This document shows, piece by piece, positions 35,795 through 45,686 of a DNA stretch of 64,000 bases. Position 1 is the stretch's first letter; each line of letters opens with the position of its first letter. The notes below the pieces were generated by a model. The model was not told the origin of the DNA, searched no databases, and saw only the letters and a list, made by a program, of their open reading frames with translations. The position numbers and the translations under genes are program-made. This stretch comes from CAVPXC01 sp963709505 (GTDB taxonomy: Bacteria; Chloroflexota; Anaerolineae; JAAEKA01): the NCBI GenBank assembly GCA_963709505.1, contig CAVPXC010000020.1:62001-126000 (forward strand), given 5' to 3'.

Positions 35795-36199
35795 CTAATT
35801 CGTATGCGAGATCTTCTCCTGTGCTCGCGCCAGAAAACGCTGCTCATCCACAAGAACCCGCTCGTGGATGCCTGAGGCGATCTGCTCCGCCTCGTCGTGG
35901 GCGACGACGTCGAAGACCAGCCGCCGGCCATCGACCTCGAACAGCGTCGCCTGTGCACGAACGATCATGCCGATCGGCGTGGCGGCCAAATGCTTGACGT
36001 CAATGCGCGTGCCAACCGTGGTCTTACCTGCCTCCAACAAAGGCTTCAGGGCATTGACCGCCGCCTCTTCCAACAAAGCCACCAGGGCAGGCGTGGCGTA
36101 CACCGGCACCAGACCGCTGCCCAGGGCCAGGGCAGTGTTGGCCTCGGTGACCGCAATCTGAGCTGTGCCGGCCAGGCCAACATCCAGAGTCGAAGGCAT
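35795..36199 (-). CDS. FlK-like hotdog thioesterase
   Basis: This 134-residue protein matches the fluoroacetyl-CoA thioesterase (FlK)-like group of hotdog-fold enzymes. It has VYATPALVALLEEAAVNAL (with the family's Thr and Glu active-site positions), GKTTVGTRIDVKHLAATPIG (with the His), and VFDVVAHDEAEQIASGIHER. These three catalytic-type residues are all present. The ATG at 36199 is preceded by AGAGGAG; an upstream ATG at 36280 only adds a non-conserved leader. The role is probably general acyl-CoA or small-acid-CoA hydrolysis rather than fluoroacetate resistance. Confidence 0.85.
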   Translation of the reverse strand: MPSTLDVGLAGTAQIAVTEANTALALGSGLVPVYATPALVALLEEAAVNALKPLLEAGKTTVGTRIDVKHLAATPIGMIVRAQATLFEVDGRRLVFDVVAHDEAEQIASGIHERVLVDEQRFLARAQEKISHTN

Positions 36200-36271
36200 T
36201 GTCTCGCTCCTCTTTTGAGAATCTGCGGGGGTTGACTTAGGACAGGCATCCATGGGCTGGATCCCATCGCC

Positions 36272-36336
36272 GACCGTCAATGAAATCAGCGGGTGCTTCC
36301 GATCCGCGCCTCCGCCAGTCCGCGGTTCTCAGGTTA
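36272..36336. repeat. Dispersed repeat A, copy 2 (inverted)
   Basis: The reverse complement of copy 1: accgtcaatgaaa at 36272 and ccgcgcctccgccagtccgc with ggttctcagg to 36336. It overlaps the last codons of the gene at 36329, whose C-terminal residues are therefore repeat-encoded. Confidence 0.8.
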
Positions 36337-36748
36337 GCGGCGCATCGTGCGGCGCTCGCCAACATGGCGACTTGTGGCAATGCACCAGCTTCCAGCCCTC
36401 GACGAAACGATGGAACACGCGCGTCTCGTTCTGCTGGGTGCGCGTGACCACGACACCCTTCACCGCTCGCACCAGCAATGTGTAGGTCACAATTGCGGTG
36501 TCGCCGTATATCTGTATGCGCGGCTGCAACACTTCGTGCTCTGTGCGTGCGCCCTCGCCGCCGCCCAGCGCCTGCGCATGTACCAGAATCTCGTGCAGAT
36601 GAAACTCAATGCCGTCGATGCGCTGTGTGGTGATGTACCACTCAAAAAACGACACATCCGGCGCGCACGTCTCTGTGTACGTGGCAACGTCCGCATCCCA
36701 GATGGACTGCAGATTGCGGTTGAGTACCTTAAGAATCTCGTCTTCCAT
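36329..36748 (-). CDS. CaMKII-association-domain/NTF2-like protein
   Basis: This 139-residue protein fits the NTF2-like fold in the group related to the calcium/calmodulin kinase II association domain, used in bacteria as a stand-alone oligomer or enzyme. Visible patterns are EILKVLNRNLQSIWDADVAT, the segment SFFEWY, an EFHLHEILVHA helix, and the strand pattern IQIYGDTAIVTYTLLVR ending WKLVHCHKSP. Start ATG 36748 has GGAG upstream. The final residues are encoded in dispersed repeat A. No catalytic role can be assigned. Confidence 0.72.
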   Translation of the reverse strand: MEDEILKVLNRNLQSIWDADVATYTETCAPDVSFFEWYITTQRIDGIEFHLHEILVHAQALGGGEGARTEHEVLQPRIQIYGDTAIVTYTLLVRAVKGVVVTRTQQNETRVFHRFVEGWKLVHCHKSPCWRAPHDAPLT

Positions 36749-36774
36749 TTTGTGGTCTCCTTTTGGGGGATCTA

Positions 36775-36841
36775 CCTGAGAACCGCGGACTGGCGGAGGC
36801 GCGGACCGGAGGGGAGGCTTCGCCAGTCCGCGGTTCTCAGA
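36775..36841. repeat. Dispersed repeat A, copy 3 (head-to-head hairpin)
   Basis: A direct unit at 36775-36807 and an inverted unit at 36818-36841 face each other, giving arms of about 21 bp around ctgagaaccgcggactggcg. It ends at the stop of recJ and may serve as its terminator. Confidence 0.8.
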
Positions 36842-39133
36842 TCAGAGCTTCCGGCTCCGCTTGCTCGAAATACCGCCGGTAGGCTGCGGTTTCCTCCAGC
36901 AAGCTCTGAAGCTGAGTCATGAGCATTGAGGCTTCAAAGTGCGGGACGCCGTTGCCAGAACTCGATGCGGACTTCGTCGCCCTCCTCAGCCGCGATCCGC
37001 ACATGCCCGCGCGCAGCCAACCATCGAAGGCCCTCACGCACCGTGGCCTCGCGCTGGGCCGTGGCCGCAGCTAACACGCGCCAACTGATCTGCCCATTGT
37101 GCTGGCCTAGCGCACGCTTGACCAGGCCCGCCAGCCGAGCCAGAAAGACGTCGGGGCGATCCAGGCCCGGATCGACCGCAAGCAGCACCACGGTCTTCGG
37201 CCGTACACGCTGCAAAACATCATCCCACTCAGCTCGGCCCGCGGGCGTGGTCCAAACGACGAGGGTTTCGCCGGCCGTCAGACTCGCTGCGATCCCGGCC
37301 GCCGAGCTCACGACGCGCTTCACCTTCGCACCAGAGTTGGATGTTCATCGCATACCGCAGTTGCTCCAGAATGGTAACAGGCTCCGATTGATGTCGATAA
37401 TCCATCACAACGGGCTTGGACGGCTCACCCTCTCCCGCTGGTTCGACGATAGGCCGGGCATCCACCCATTCAACCTGCACGTCGCGCTGGCCGCGGTACG
37501 CAGTGGCGCGGACGGTATAGGCCAAATCAAAGTGGCCTTCGGGCAGTGGCCACCCCGCGCCCAGCCACCAGAGCACACGGCGGGTCGAACCGGCTGCATC
37601 CTCGACGACGGCATGCAGGTGCTCACGGGTGCGCCCGATGAGCGCGGTGCTTTTCAAGCTTAAATCGCGGTCAATCAGCACCGGCGACGGGTTGCCCGGG
37701 CCAAAAGGCGCCAGGCGCTCCAGGTCGGCGACGAGTTCCAGCGAGAGATCGGCAAGCGGTATTCCGCCGTCGATCCGCAGGACCGGCTCAGCCGCAAGTT
37801 CGCCTAACTGATCGCGCAGCGAGCTCGCCAGTTTACGTCGAAACTCGGGGATACGCTCGGCGTCCAGCGATAGACCCGCGGCCATGGGGTGGCCGCCGAA
37901 GCCGGCCAACAACTCAGCATGGGCGGCGATCGCGGCGGTGATATTGCATCCAGCCACCGAGCACGCCGAGCCGCGCGCCAACTCGCCGGGAGGGGCCGCA
38001 ATCAACACAACTGGCCGGTGGAAACGCTCCACCAGCCGGCTGGCAACGATTCCGATCACGCCGGGGTGCCACATGGGATGCGAAAGCACCAGCACAGCAT
38101 GATCCAACAGCGACGGATCGCGCTCGATCTGCGCCAACGCGCCCTGCAAGACCAAAGCGGTGAGCCGCTTGCGCTCATTGTTGAAGCCCTCCAACTGGTT
38201 GGCTAAGATGCGCGCCCGTTCGGGTTCGCTCGTGGTCAGAAACTCCACCGCTAGGTTGGCGTCACCCAACCGGCCCAGTGCATTGAGCCGCGGACCCAGT
38301 TCGAAGCCGATATCCTCTTCCGTCAGCCAGGCGGGGTTGACGCCGGCCAGCTGCAGCATGACTTGCAGGCCCAACCGGTGCGTCTCGCGTAGAGCCGCGA
38401 GGCCGCGCTGTAACAAGAAACGAGTATCGCCGGTCTGCAAGGCAACATCAGCGACGACGCCCAGAGCGACCAGGTCCAGCTGCTGAGCGGCGATGCCAGG
38501 CGCACTGTAGTTCGCCACTAGAGCCTCGGCCAACTTGTAGGCCACGCCGACGCCCGGCAGCGTGCTGAGCGCGTGTCCCTCTGGCAACAGTTTAGGATTA
38601 ACCACGCCGTAAGCCGCGGGCAGCGTCGCCGCCAAGTCATGGTGGTCGGTGATAACCACGTCCACCCCGCGCAAACGAGCGTGGTCAACCGCCTCGTGCG
38701 CCGTGATGCCGGTATCGCACGTCAGTATCAGCCCGGCGCCTTGGTCGATCAGGCGCTGCAGCCAGGGCAGGTTGACGCCATGACCCTCGGCGGCGCGCAC
38801 GGGAATATGGAAGATGACCTCAGCGCCTAGCGCGCGGAGAGTCGAAACCAGCAGCGTGGTCGCGGTCTGGCCGTCCACGTCGAAATCACCCCAGACCGCG
38901 ATCCGCTCGTCGCGGTCGAGGGCTTGGTGGATGCGCTCGACCGCCCGATCCATGCCGGGAAGGTCGAAAGGCGATGCGGGCGTGTACTGAGAGGGGTCCA
39001 GAAAAGCGCGCGCCGATCGGAGGTCACCCATGCCACGTTGCGCCAGAATCCGCGCGACGATGGGATGCCCGCCCACTGCCGAGCTCAGCGAATCGGGCAC
39101 AAGAACTGGTTCGGGGTCAAGCCAGATGGTCAT
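36837..39133 (-). CDS. recJ: Single-stranded-DNA exonuclease RecJ, frameshifted
   Basis: RecJ degrades single-stranded DNA 5' to 3' in recombination and repair. The main frame has the DHH motifs VWGDFDVDGQTATTLL and VITDHHD, and later GFGGHPMAAGLSL of the DHHA1 domain and the OB-fold region. Near 37320 it leaves the frame; the C-terminal region continues as VVSSAAGIAASLTAGETLVV and onwards in another frame to about 36950. A third frame then ends LQSLLEETAAYRRYFEQAEP at 36837, as in longer RecJ proteins with a C-terminal domain. Two indels are implied. The start ATG 39133 (MTIWLDPEPV) matches the family; upstream codons overlap MazF. It lies downstream of the MazEF pair. Confidence 0.88.
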
Positions 39134-39165
39134 GTCAACAAACCGTGGGAAACCATGCTCGCTTT

Positions 39166-39510
39166 CTACAAGTCCATCAAAATACGAAGGTTGTCTTCGA
39201 CCCGCCGCATGGTGGCTGCCGAAATAACACCCCAGCGGCGTGGACCCAAACGATCGCTCGAGATGGACCGAATGGCATCGCAAAGAATGAAGCTGCGCCC
39301 TGATAGACCTCCTTCGGGTGGATCAATCTGCACATGAACAGGGATACGGCGATACATCCGTGTGAGGGGCAGACAGAATACCAAACCGGACGAACCATGG
39401 TTAAAGGGATTCGTCGAGATGATTAAGACAGGTCGGGTCCCAGCCTGTTCATGTCCGCGTGTTGGATCCAGATTGGCAAGCCAGATCTCCCCGCGATTCG
39501 GCTGTGGCAT
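39166..39510 (-). CDS. mazF: MazF/PemK-type endoribonuclease toxin
   Basis: This 114-residue protein has the MazF pattern: RGEIWLANLDPTRGHEQAGT then RPVLIIS at the N-terminus, the core GLVFCLPLTR, and CDAIRSISSDRL with the family's second active-site region. It cuts RNA at specific sites when free. It starts 3 bp after the antitoxin's stop (39514), the usual TA operon layout. The toxin appears intact. It lies between the repair nuclease gene and recJ, both on the same strand. Confidence 0.92.
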   Translation of the reverse strand: MPQPNRGEIWLANLDPTRGHEQAGTRPVLIISTNPFNHGSSGLVFCLPLTRMYRRIPVHVQIDPPEGGLSGRSFILCDAIRSISSDRLGPRRWGVISAATMRRVEDNLRILMDL

Positions 39511-39513
39511 CTT

Positions 39514-39762
39514 CTACATCTCCTCCAGACCATCCATCAACGTTGAGTCCCATTCGGCACGCTCTTCGTGAAGCTCGGCCCACGCCGTAGGATCCCTCTG
39601 CAGATCCGCATAAGCGGCATTCGTTGCCTCAAGGATTTGTCGCCGACGGTATTGCTCGAGGGCTTGATCAAGAACTTGCTGCATGGATACCCCCGTTGCC
39701 CGCGCCAGATCCTGCAGCGCATCGCGGGTAGCCACCGGTACTCGAATGGTTGTGGTCGTCAT
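39514..39762 (-). CDS. Ribbon-helix-helix antitoxin of MazF
   Basis: This 82-residue protein begins TTTIRVPVATRDALQDLARA, the ribbon-helix-helix DNA-binding pattern, followed by a helical toxin-binding tail (EERAEWDSTLMDGLEEM). It is the partner of the MazF gene 3 bp downstream. A strong promoter and three 12-bp-spaced TCTACA repeats upstream indicate autoregulation by this protein. The start ATG 39762 lacks a strong Shine-Dalgarno sequence (AGGTG is nearby). Confidence 0.88.
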   Translation of the reverse strand: MTTTTIRVPVATRDALQDLARATGVSMQQVLDQALEQYRRRQILEATNAAYADLQRDPTAWAELHEERAEWDSTLMDGLEEM

Positions 39763-39776
39763 GAAACACCTCGCTA

Positions 39777-39837
39777 TCTACACATGTGTCTACATTGTAG
39801 TCTACAGTAGTATATCAACCGTGAGCGAACTTGTCAA
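39777..39837 (-). promoter_or_regulatory. MazEF promoter with three TCTACA operator repeats
   Basis: On the minus strand TTGACA (39832-39837), a 17-bp spacer and TATACT (39809-39814) form a consensus promoter. Three TCTACA words on the plus strand begin at 39777, 39789 and 39801, exactly 12 bp apart, between the -10 box and the antitoxin start. A perfect palindrome acacatgtgt (39780-39789) overlaps them. This is the expected form of an operator for a ribbon-helix-helix antitoxin. The rest of the gap to 40004 shows no feature. Confidence 0.75.
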
Positions 39838-40003
39838 ACCTCCTAGTGAAACCAGCGGTCTCAACGCCTCGCGTTCGACACCCCTGTCCCTGCGGACGCG
39901 CTTTGCTACCGTGAGAACTGCAGCCAGATGGATGCCCGCGTCCCCGAGCATGACGCTAACGAACGGTGCGGGCATTACAGGCAAAGCGGCGCGAGCAACA
40001 CCG

Positions 40004-40852
40004 TCAGTATTCGATCTCGGCAATCTGCTCGAAATCCAGATCAATCTCGAGCGAGAAGTCCAGCTCCGGCTCGTCGAAATCGATGTCCTCCAGGCTTGCG
40101 GCGGCGGCGCCACGATCGCACAGCGAGCGGTACACGCAAAAAAGGCAACGTTCCTCGACCTCGGTCAACGGGAAGATGCCTCTTCCCAGGCTGAGCGTTG
40201 CGATCTGTTCCAGCAGCCCGGCTAGATAGCCGTCATCTTCGGCGTATTGCGCAGCGTTGTACGAAAAACGCTCCGGCCGGTCGGGGAAGCCGGCGAACCA
40301 GTAGACCATCTCGATCTGACCCGGCTCGAACGACCGGCCGTCGTTCAGATCGGCGCCGGCCTGCACCAACAGGTAAGGGTAGACCCGCGTCTGCAGGCGT
40401 CTGGCAAGGCGAGATTGCGGCGAACGGCGGCGAGAGGTCTTCCAGTCGAAAATAAGCGCCCGGCCATCAGGTGCGACGACCATCAGATCGTATTTGGCGA
40501 CCAACCTCCGCACGCCGCTGGCACCAAACGGCGCCGAGAGAGTAAACTCGGGGTAGTGCTCGCCATCCAGGGCTGCAGGCGCTGCATTCAAGTAGTTGCC
40601 CCACCAACGCGCCAGATCCTCGTCCTGAGCCATGGCCGTCAGCCGCTCGACCGGCACGCCCAGCAGATGCTGCTGAACCATCAGGTGAAACAGCGCGCCC
40701 TGCTGCAAGTGCCGCTCGTTCTCCAAGATCGGCTCCGCCTCAACCGCCGGCCAGGCGATATGGTCCAAATAACGCAACTGGAAACGCCGCTGGCAGTCAA
40801 CGAAGTCCTGCAGGCTGCCTTGGCTGAAGTGGAAATCGGGGGGGAGGGACAT
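40004..40852 (-). CDS. Stand-alone Fe-S PD-(D/E)XK nuclease (AddB/Cas4-like)
   Basis: This 282-residue protein matches the RecB-type nuclease domain. It has FSQGSLQDFVDCQRRFQLRY at the start, the catalytic core KYDLMVV...RALIFDWKTSRRR (Asp, Asp and Lys of the PD-(D/E)XK fold), then QTRVYPYLL. Four Cys residues, C20 and C236-X2-C239-X5-C245, form the iron-sulfur cluster pattern of AddB and Cas4 nucleases. A very acidic C-terminal tail (about residues 255-282) follows. The two upstream genes on the same strand encode a UvrD helicase and an AddB-like ATPase, so this is probably the nuclease subunit of an AddAB-like complex encoded in pieces. Confidence 0.85.
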   Translation of the reverse strand: MSLPPDFHFSQGSLQDFVDCQRRFQLRYLDHIAWPAVEAEPILENERHLQQGALFHLMVQQHLLGVPVERLTAMAQDEDLARWWGNYLNAAPAALDGEHYPEFTLSAPFGASGVRRLVAKYDLMVVAPDGRALIFDWKTSRRRSPQSRLARRLQTRVYPYLLVQAGADLNDGRSFEPGQIEMVYWFAGFPDRPERFSYNAAQYAEDDGYLAGLLEQIATLSLGRGIFPLTEVEERCLFCVYRSLCDRGAAAASLEDIDFDEPELDFSLEIDLDFEQIAEIEY

Positions 40853-40870
40853 TGGGGATTCTATCCTTGG

Positions 40871-41063
40871 TGGAGAGTGGAGGGTGGAGGGTGGAGAGTG
40901 GAGAGTGGAGAGTGGAGGGTGGAGGGTGGAGAGTGGAGAGTGGAGAGTGGAGGGTGGAGGGTGGAGAGTGGAGAATTACTTGCGCCTCGGTACCTCACTC
41001 TCCACTCTCCACTCTCTTATTCCTCACCCTCCACTCTCCACCCTCCACTTTCCTCTTTCCTCT
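40871..41063. repeat. Largest heptad array pair, with 35-bp higher-order pattern
   Basis: Fifteen 7-bp units of tggagag/tggaggg lie at 40871-40975. The order of the two unit types follows a five-unit pattern (gg, gg, ag, ag, ag) that repeats, giving a 35-bp higher-order period. A complementary pyrimidine array of ten 7-bp units (ctcactc, tccactc, ctccacc types) occupies 40994-41063. The two arms can pair. The second array encodes the C-terminus and stop codon of the helicase gene at 41017. Confidence 0.9.
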
Positions 41064-43320
41064 CTCGGAAAGCCTGCAGCGCCACAAAAGGCAGCGCCTG
41101 AGTAAGTTCGGGCCGATTAGCCGCGGGCCGTCCGCTGTTCCAGGTGATAACCAGTTCTTTGCGGGCGCGGGTAATGCCGACGTAGAGAAGGCGCAAGCGC
41201 TCGCGGACGTAGTCCAGGCGTGCTCGCTGGGTCGCATCGCCCTCCCGGTATGCGGCCGGGTCGCCGTCGGCGGCGAGCAGCTCGAGTTGGGCCAGGGTTT
41301 CGGCCTCCAGATTCAGGCTTCCGTCGGTTTGAATGTGTCTGCTGGGGCGGAGGAACCACTTTTCGGCGATGTATTGGTCGTAGGGCTGCGCCGACGGAAA
41401 GTCGTACGTATTGATCGACATCAAATAGACCCGGTCCCACTCCAACCCTTTGGCTTTATGCATCGTCGCCACGACCACCTGGCCGCGGTAGCGGTCGGGG
41501 TCGAAGCCGTTGTCGTCCTCGCTGAAGCCGAGAAAACGCCGCTCGTTACGTGCGATGACGGCGAGCTCGTTGGCCAACTCCGGCAGCCGCCAGGTCGGGT
41601 GCTGTTCGGCAGCTTGCACCAAGCTAACGGCCAGCTTATGCGCCAGGGCCAGGTCGCCGGGTTGTGTGAACAGGTCCTGGGCCAGGGTTAAAACCGACTG
41701 GTCGATGGGCAGCAGGATCGTGCCCTGCCAGCGTCGCACCAGCTCACGAAAGGCCAATAGTTGCACCCGATCGTCGTCGGACAAATCGACAGTCTCCAGC
41801 CACTCTTGGCTGGCGCGCGGCCATAGGTAGTCCTCCACTTGACCGCATTGACGGATGAGCTTACTCATGGCCAGCACCCGCGGCCACGCCTCTTCGTCCT
41901 CGCGCGTATCCCTCTGCCATACCTCGTAAACCTTGGCCAGGCGCGTCGACGAGGTAGGATCGGCCAGGGCGTGTAGCACATTGGCGAGCGCGCCGGCGGC
42001 CTCACGTGTAGTGACGGTGCTGCGCAGTAGGCTGTCGACCACCGCCAGCCCGCGCGCGTAGCGCATCCACCACCTCGAAGCCGCGCTGGTTGCGCGGGGC
42101 CAACACCGCAACCGTAGCCTCGGGGTTTTCAGGTAACCAGCGAACCAAGGACTCGACCACCGCACGCAGCTCGCCTTCCGGGCTGAGCTTGCGGTTCCAG
42201 AGCACCACCTTGCTCGGATCGTCGGGCGGGTTAGGCTGGGGGTCGCCGGGCGGCGTCAGACTCGATGTGGGGTAGGTTCAGAGCGTTGCGCACGGCCGGC
42301 TCAGGGTGTCGCTCGAGCGTCCAATCGACCAGGAAATTCGCCAGATCGACGATGCTTTGGGTCGAGCGGCCGGAATTGGGCAACTCCCTCGAACTCGACG
42401 CCTGTTTCGTGTAGAAAGCTACGCAGAAATTCCGGGCTGGCCGTGGTGAACGTCTCGTAGATGGCCTGGTTGGGGTCGCCCACCCGCACCCAGTTACCGG
42501 TAGGGCCGGCCAACAGACGCAGGATCTCCTCCTGGAGGTGGCTGCTATCCTGCGCCTCGTCCTCAAGAATGAACGGCCAACGCTCGCGCAGCCGAGCAAG
42601 CAGCGCATCATCGGCACGCAGCGCGGCCAGCGCCAACCGAATCAGATCGTCGAAATCGACCGCGCCTCGGTAGGCCAGGGCGCGTTGGTAGTCTGCGTAG
42701 ATCGCCGCGCCCATCTCGGCCAGGGGCAACGGTGTCACCAGCCCGTCCAGCCGCGCACGCAGCGCCTCGGGCAAAAGCTGGCGGTCCTTGGCCAAGCGGG
42801 TAAAGGCAAGCGCGGTCTCCTTGATCAGCTCCGGCAGCGGGCCTCTGCGCACCCAATCCTGCTTGCCTGGCTCGATCTCAGGCGAGAGATAGTCGTCCAA
42901 ATCAAACGGATGGCCGCGCAGCCAGGCCAGTGCAGCCTCGTCAAGGATCTCCTCGGCCATTCGCTCGTCTACGATCTCGAACTTGTCCGACAGGCCCACC
43001 AGCGCCGGCCGCTCACGCACGATGTCATGTGCCAGACCGTGTAACGTCCTGACGCGGTAGCCGACATGTGGCAGCAGGCCCTGCTCCTTGACCAACTTAC
43101 TGACTCGCTGGTAGAAATTATCGACCGCAGAATTGACCAAGGTTACGATCAGCACTTCCTGCCGGCTGCCCAGCTCGCCGCGATCGATAATCTTGGCCGC
43201 TAGTCGCGAGAGGATCTCGGTCTTGCCGCTGCCCGGCACGGCCGACACGCCCATCTTGCCGTGGGTGTAGGTGAGGACGTCTGCTTGTTTGGGGCGGGGG
43301 AAGAACGCGTTAATTGTCAA
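41017..43320 (-). CDS. UvrD/Rep-like ATP-dependent DNA helicase, three frameshifts
   Basis: Motifs of a superfamily 1A helicase are spread over several frames: motif I VPGSGKTEILSRL, GYRVRTLHGLAHDIV, motif II FILEDEAQDSS, VRVGDPNQAIYE, then (other frames) motif V VVVATMHKAKGLEWDRVYL and motif VI LLYVGITRARKEL. Frame changes lie near 42375, 42250 and 42055; the last is in a gc-repeat run. Function in DNA unwinding is clear by family. The start codon is TTG 43320, inside a short heptad array. The last residues (GGWRVEGEE) are encoded by the large heptad array, so the true C-terminus may have been replaced. Lies between the AddB-like gene and the nuclease gene. Confidence 0.82.
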
Positions 43321-43339
43321 TTGTCAATGGTTGATTACT
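43312..43339. repeat. Short heptad array (AATTGTC)
   Basis: Units aattgtc, aattgtc, aatggtt and gattact overlap the start codon of the helicase gene. The words match, in reverse complement, those at 7724-7761. Confidence 0.65.
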
Positions 43340-43413
43340 GCAGGTTGATGGTTGGAACTGCGCGTGGCAAGCGGACTGTCATCGATTGTCGGCGGCAGGA
43401 GTTTTTCTTAAAT

Positions 43414-43427
43414 ATGACCGCGGTCAT
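43414..43427. promoter_or_regulatory. Perfect 14-bp palindrome ATGACCGCGGTCAT
   Basis: The palindrome atgaccgcggtcat touches the stop codon of the AddB-like gene and lies about 95 bp upstream of the helicase gene. It has the size of a repressor site, but no promoter boxes are clear nearby. Confidence 0.4.
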
Positions 43428-45609
43428 TATTGCACACTGGTGACCAGCCTGCGCAGGACCTGATTGAAGGCCCAGAGCAGTTGGCCGCGTTGTTCGTAGC
43501 CTTGTTCGCCGAGTTCGCTCAGGCCGAGAATGATTTGCTTGCGGCAGCGGCGGATCAGGCCAATCGCCAGGCGGTACAGTCGCTCCTGGCCGGCGGCGAA
43601 TTCGTCGTCGCTGTCCCACTGACACTGCCGCGTCCCATTGACGGCTGAGCACGTACGGCTGGGTCAACGGCTGATAGAGGCGATCAAACCAGCCGCGGCT
43701 GCCCACGTCGAGCCAGAACTGGTAATCGACGGGGCGGTTCATCATCAAAAACGTGTGGGCCGGCGCCAGCAGCACAGCGTCGTTCTCCGGCTCTTGCCAC
43801 GCGCCGATATACTGCGCGGCGATCACGCCGTCCTCGACTAATTCCAGGTACTCTCTACCTAACGAACGCTCACGCAGAGTATGCTCGGTGGCCGGGCTAC
43901 CCGCTGGAGATGGAGACTGCTTAGGGATCGTTCGCTCCCCGCCTATTCCCTGACGAAACTTCTGAACCGAACTCGACCAGGTTCGCTGCCACGCGCGCCG
44001 CGTCAAAGTCGTCGTGGAAGCCGTGGCCGCGTTGGGAGAGGATCTCGCCAAAAAGCCGGCTGAGAAAGTGATCCAACGGCTGTTCGGACTTGCGGGCGTA
44101 ATCGGAAAGCCACAGCCGGATCGTGTCGTAACGACCGCCCAGCACGTAGCTGATGCGTTCGCGCATATCGGGGTTGATCTTCTCCCACGACGAGAGCTGC
44201 GGTAAACCATCCTTAGGGCGGTAAACGATCTGAGCCAGGAGCAGGGCGCGCACCAGGTCCAGCTCGTCCACGCCCTGCAGCAGCGCATTCGAGATGTCGA
44301 ACCGGACGGGGCAGGTGGCCCACTGCGGATGCGCCAGCGCGGCCAGAGTCAACAGCGCGTGTGTGGCGGGCTCGTCGCGCAGCGCGCGCGATGGACGGTG
44401 CGAACGGGCAGGGATACCCAAGCGCTCCAGGCGGTTCATCAGTGAGAAGCGCAGCGCGTCGGAGAGAAACGGCGCCAGCACCACGATCTCGCCCGGCGAG
44501 GTGCCCTCCTCCACCCGCGCGGCGATCTCGCTTGCGATCCAGTCGAGCATCTGCGGGTAGAAGCGCAGGCCTTCGGTGAAAGAGAGCACGTCGCGCGTGC
44601 CGGAAGGTAGCTGGCGGGTTGCCAGCGGCCGAGGATGCGGGCTGGGTTGTTCCAAAGCCTCAGCCAGGCAGTCGCCCAGCCCCCGGAGCGCAGGCGAGGT
44701 GACGAAAGACTCGTCGAAGGCCACGTGCACCTGGCACAGATCGCGAAGCAAATAGGCGCTCTGCGGGTCGGCGCCGAGGAACTGGCGATATCCTGCGTCC
44801 TGGTCGAAGAGCAGCAGCGCGGAATCGAGTTCGGGCACTACGTCGCGCAGGAGATCGTGGGTGAAGGGAGTATCTTCTTCGATGTTATCGGCGATCAAGT
44901 AGCGATATGCGCCGAGAATGTGCTCGCGCACCTGGGGCAATGGCCAGAGCTGATGCCAGAAGACCTCGACCTGCAGCGAGAAGTCGAGCAGGTTATGGGT
45001 CAGACAATGCTCGCGAAAGCGGGTGGCGCAGTCCTGGGCGTCGGCGTACACCCGTAGCTGCACCGGCTCGCCCGACCAGGCCGCGACCAGCCGCGGCCCG
45101 ATCTCGCTGCTGGGGAAGCCAACCACGGCGGCCTTGTTGAGGTTGTCGAGAATTTGGCTGTAGAGCCGGTTGGCGTCGATGACCACCGAATCGAAATAGC
45201 CCTCATCCTGGCGCAGCGGCTGCACGAGGCGCGCCATGTGGTATTGGGCCGTCTCCAGGGTCAGGAAGATCGGTGGACGGTCCGGATTGGCAAAGCCGGC
45301 CGGGCCGGCCGCCAGTGGCCAGAAGAGCTCGACCATGCGCCGCGCCAGGCCACCGGCGGTGAGAATCGACGGCACGCCGCCGGCGCGCAGGCGCGTTCGG
45401 CGCAGTGCGATGCTGTAAGGTGTCGCCAGCGTGCGCTGCGGCACCAGCACCAGGATCGAGCCCCCGGGAATGCCCTCTTTGATCAACTGGAGCAACCGCT
45501 GTACGGCCGCGGTCGTCTTGCCCGCGCCGGCGGGGCCTTCGAGAAAAGCCTTGCTATCCTGTGACAAGTCGGCGACGGCGTTTTGGTTGGGATGCAGGGT
45601 CAACGCCAT
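43427..45609 (-). CDS. AddB-like helicase/ATPase subunit, frameshifted
   Basis: The N-terminus carries a Walker A motif (FLEGPAGAGKTTAAVQRLL) and the next motif (GSILVLVPQRTLATP) of a RecB/AddB-type protein. A Walker B-like strand reads YLIADNIEED, which is degenerate compared with true UvrD helicases. C-terminal motifs include RFYPQMLDWIASEIA and GEIVVLAPFLSDALRFSLMN. Two frame changes, near 43940 and 43625, are needed to reach the end QLLWAFNQVLRRLVTSVQ at 43427. It lacks the nuclease domain normally fused to AddB; that domain is encoded separately at 40004. The first gene of the repair block, start ATG 45609. Confidence 0.72.
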
Positions 45610-45686
45610 GGAGAATCCTAGAAATCCGGACAGAGATTACACAATGGGCAACGAACGTACTCTAATTCGACCTTCAGTAACGGTCT

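Noticed and set aside
40871..41063. Possible CRISPR array
   Set aside because: Units are contiguous 7-bp repeats without spacers, and no cas genes are near.
42055..42375. Programmed frameshifting in the UvrD gene
   Set aside because: Three breaks at unrelated sequences, without slippery heptamers or stimulators, fit sequence errors better.
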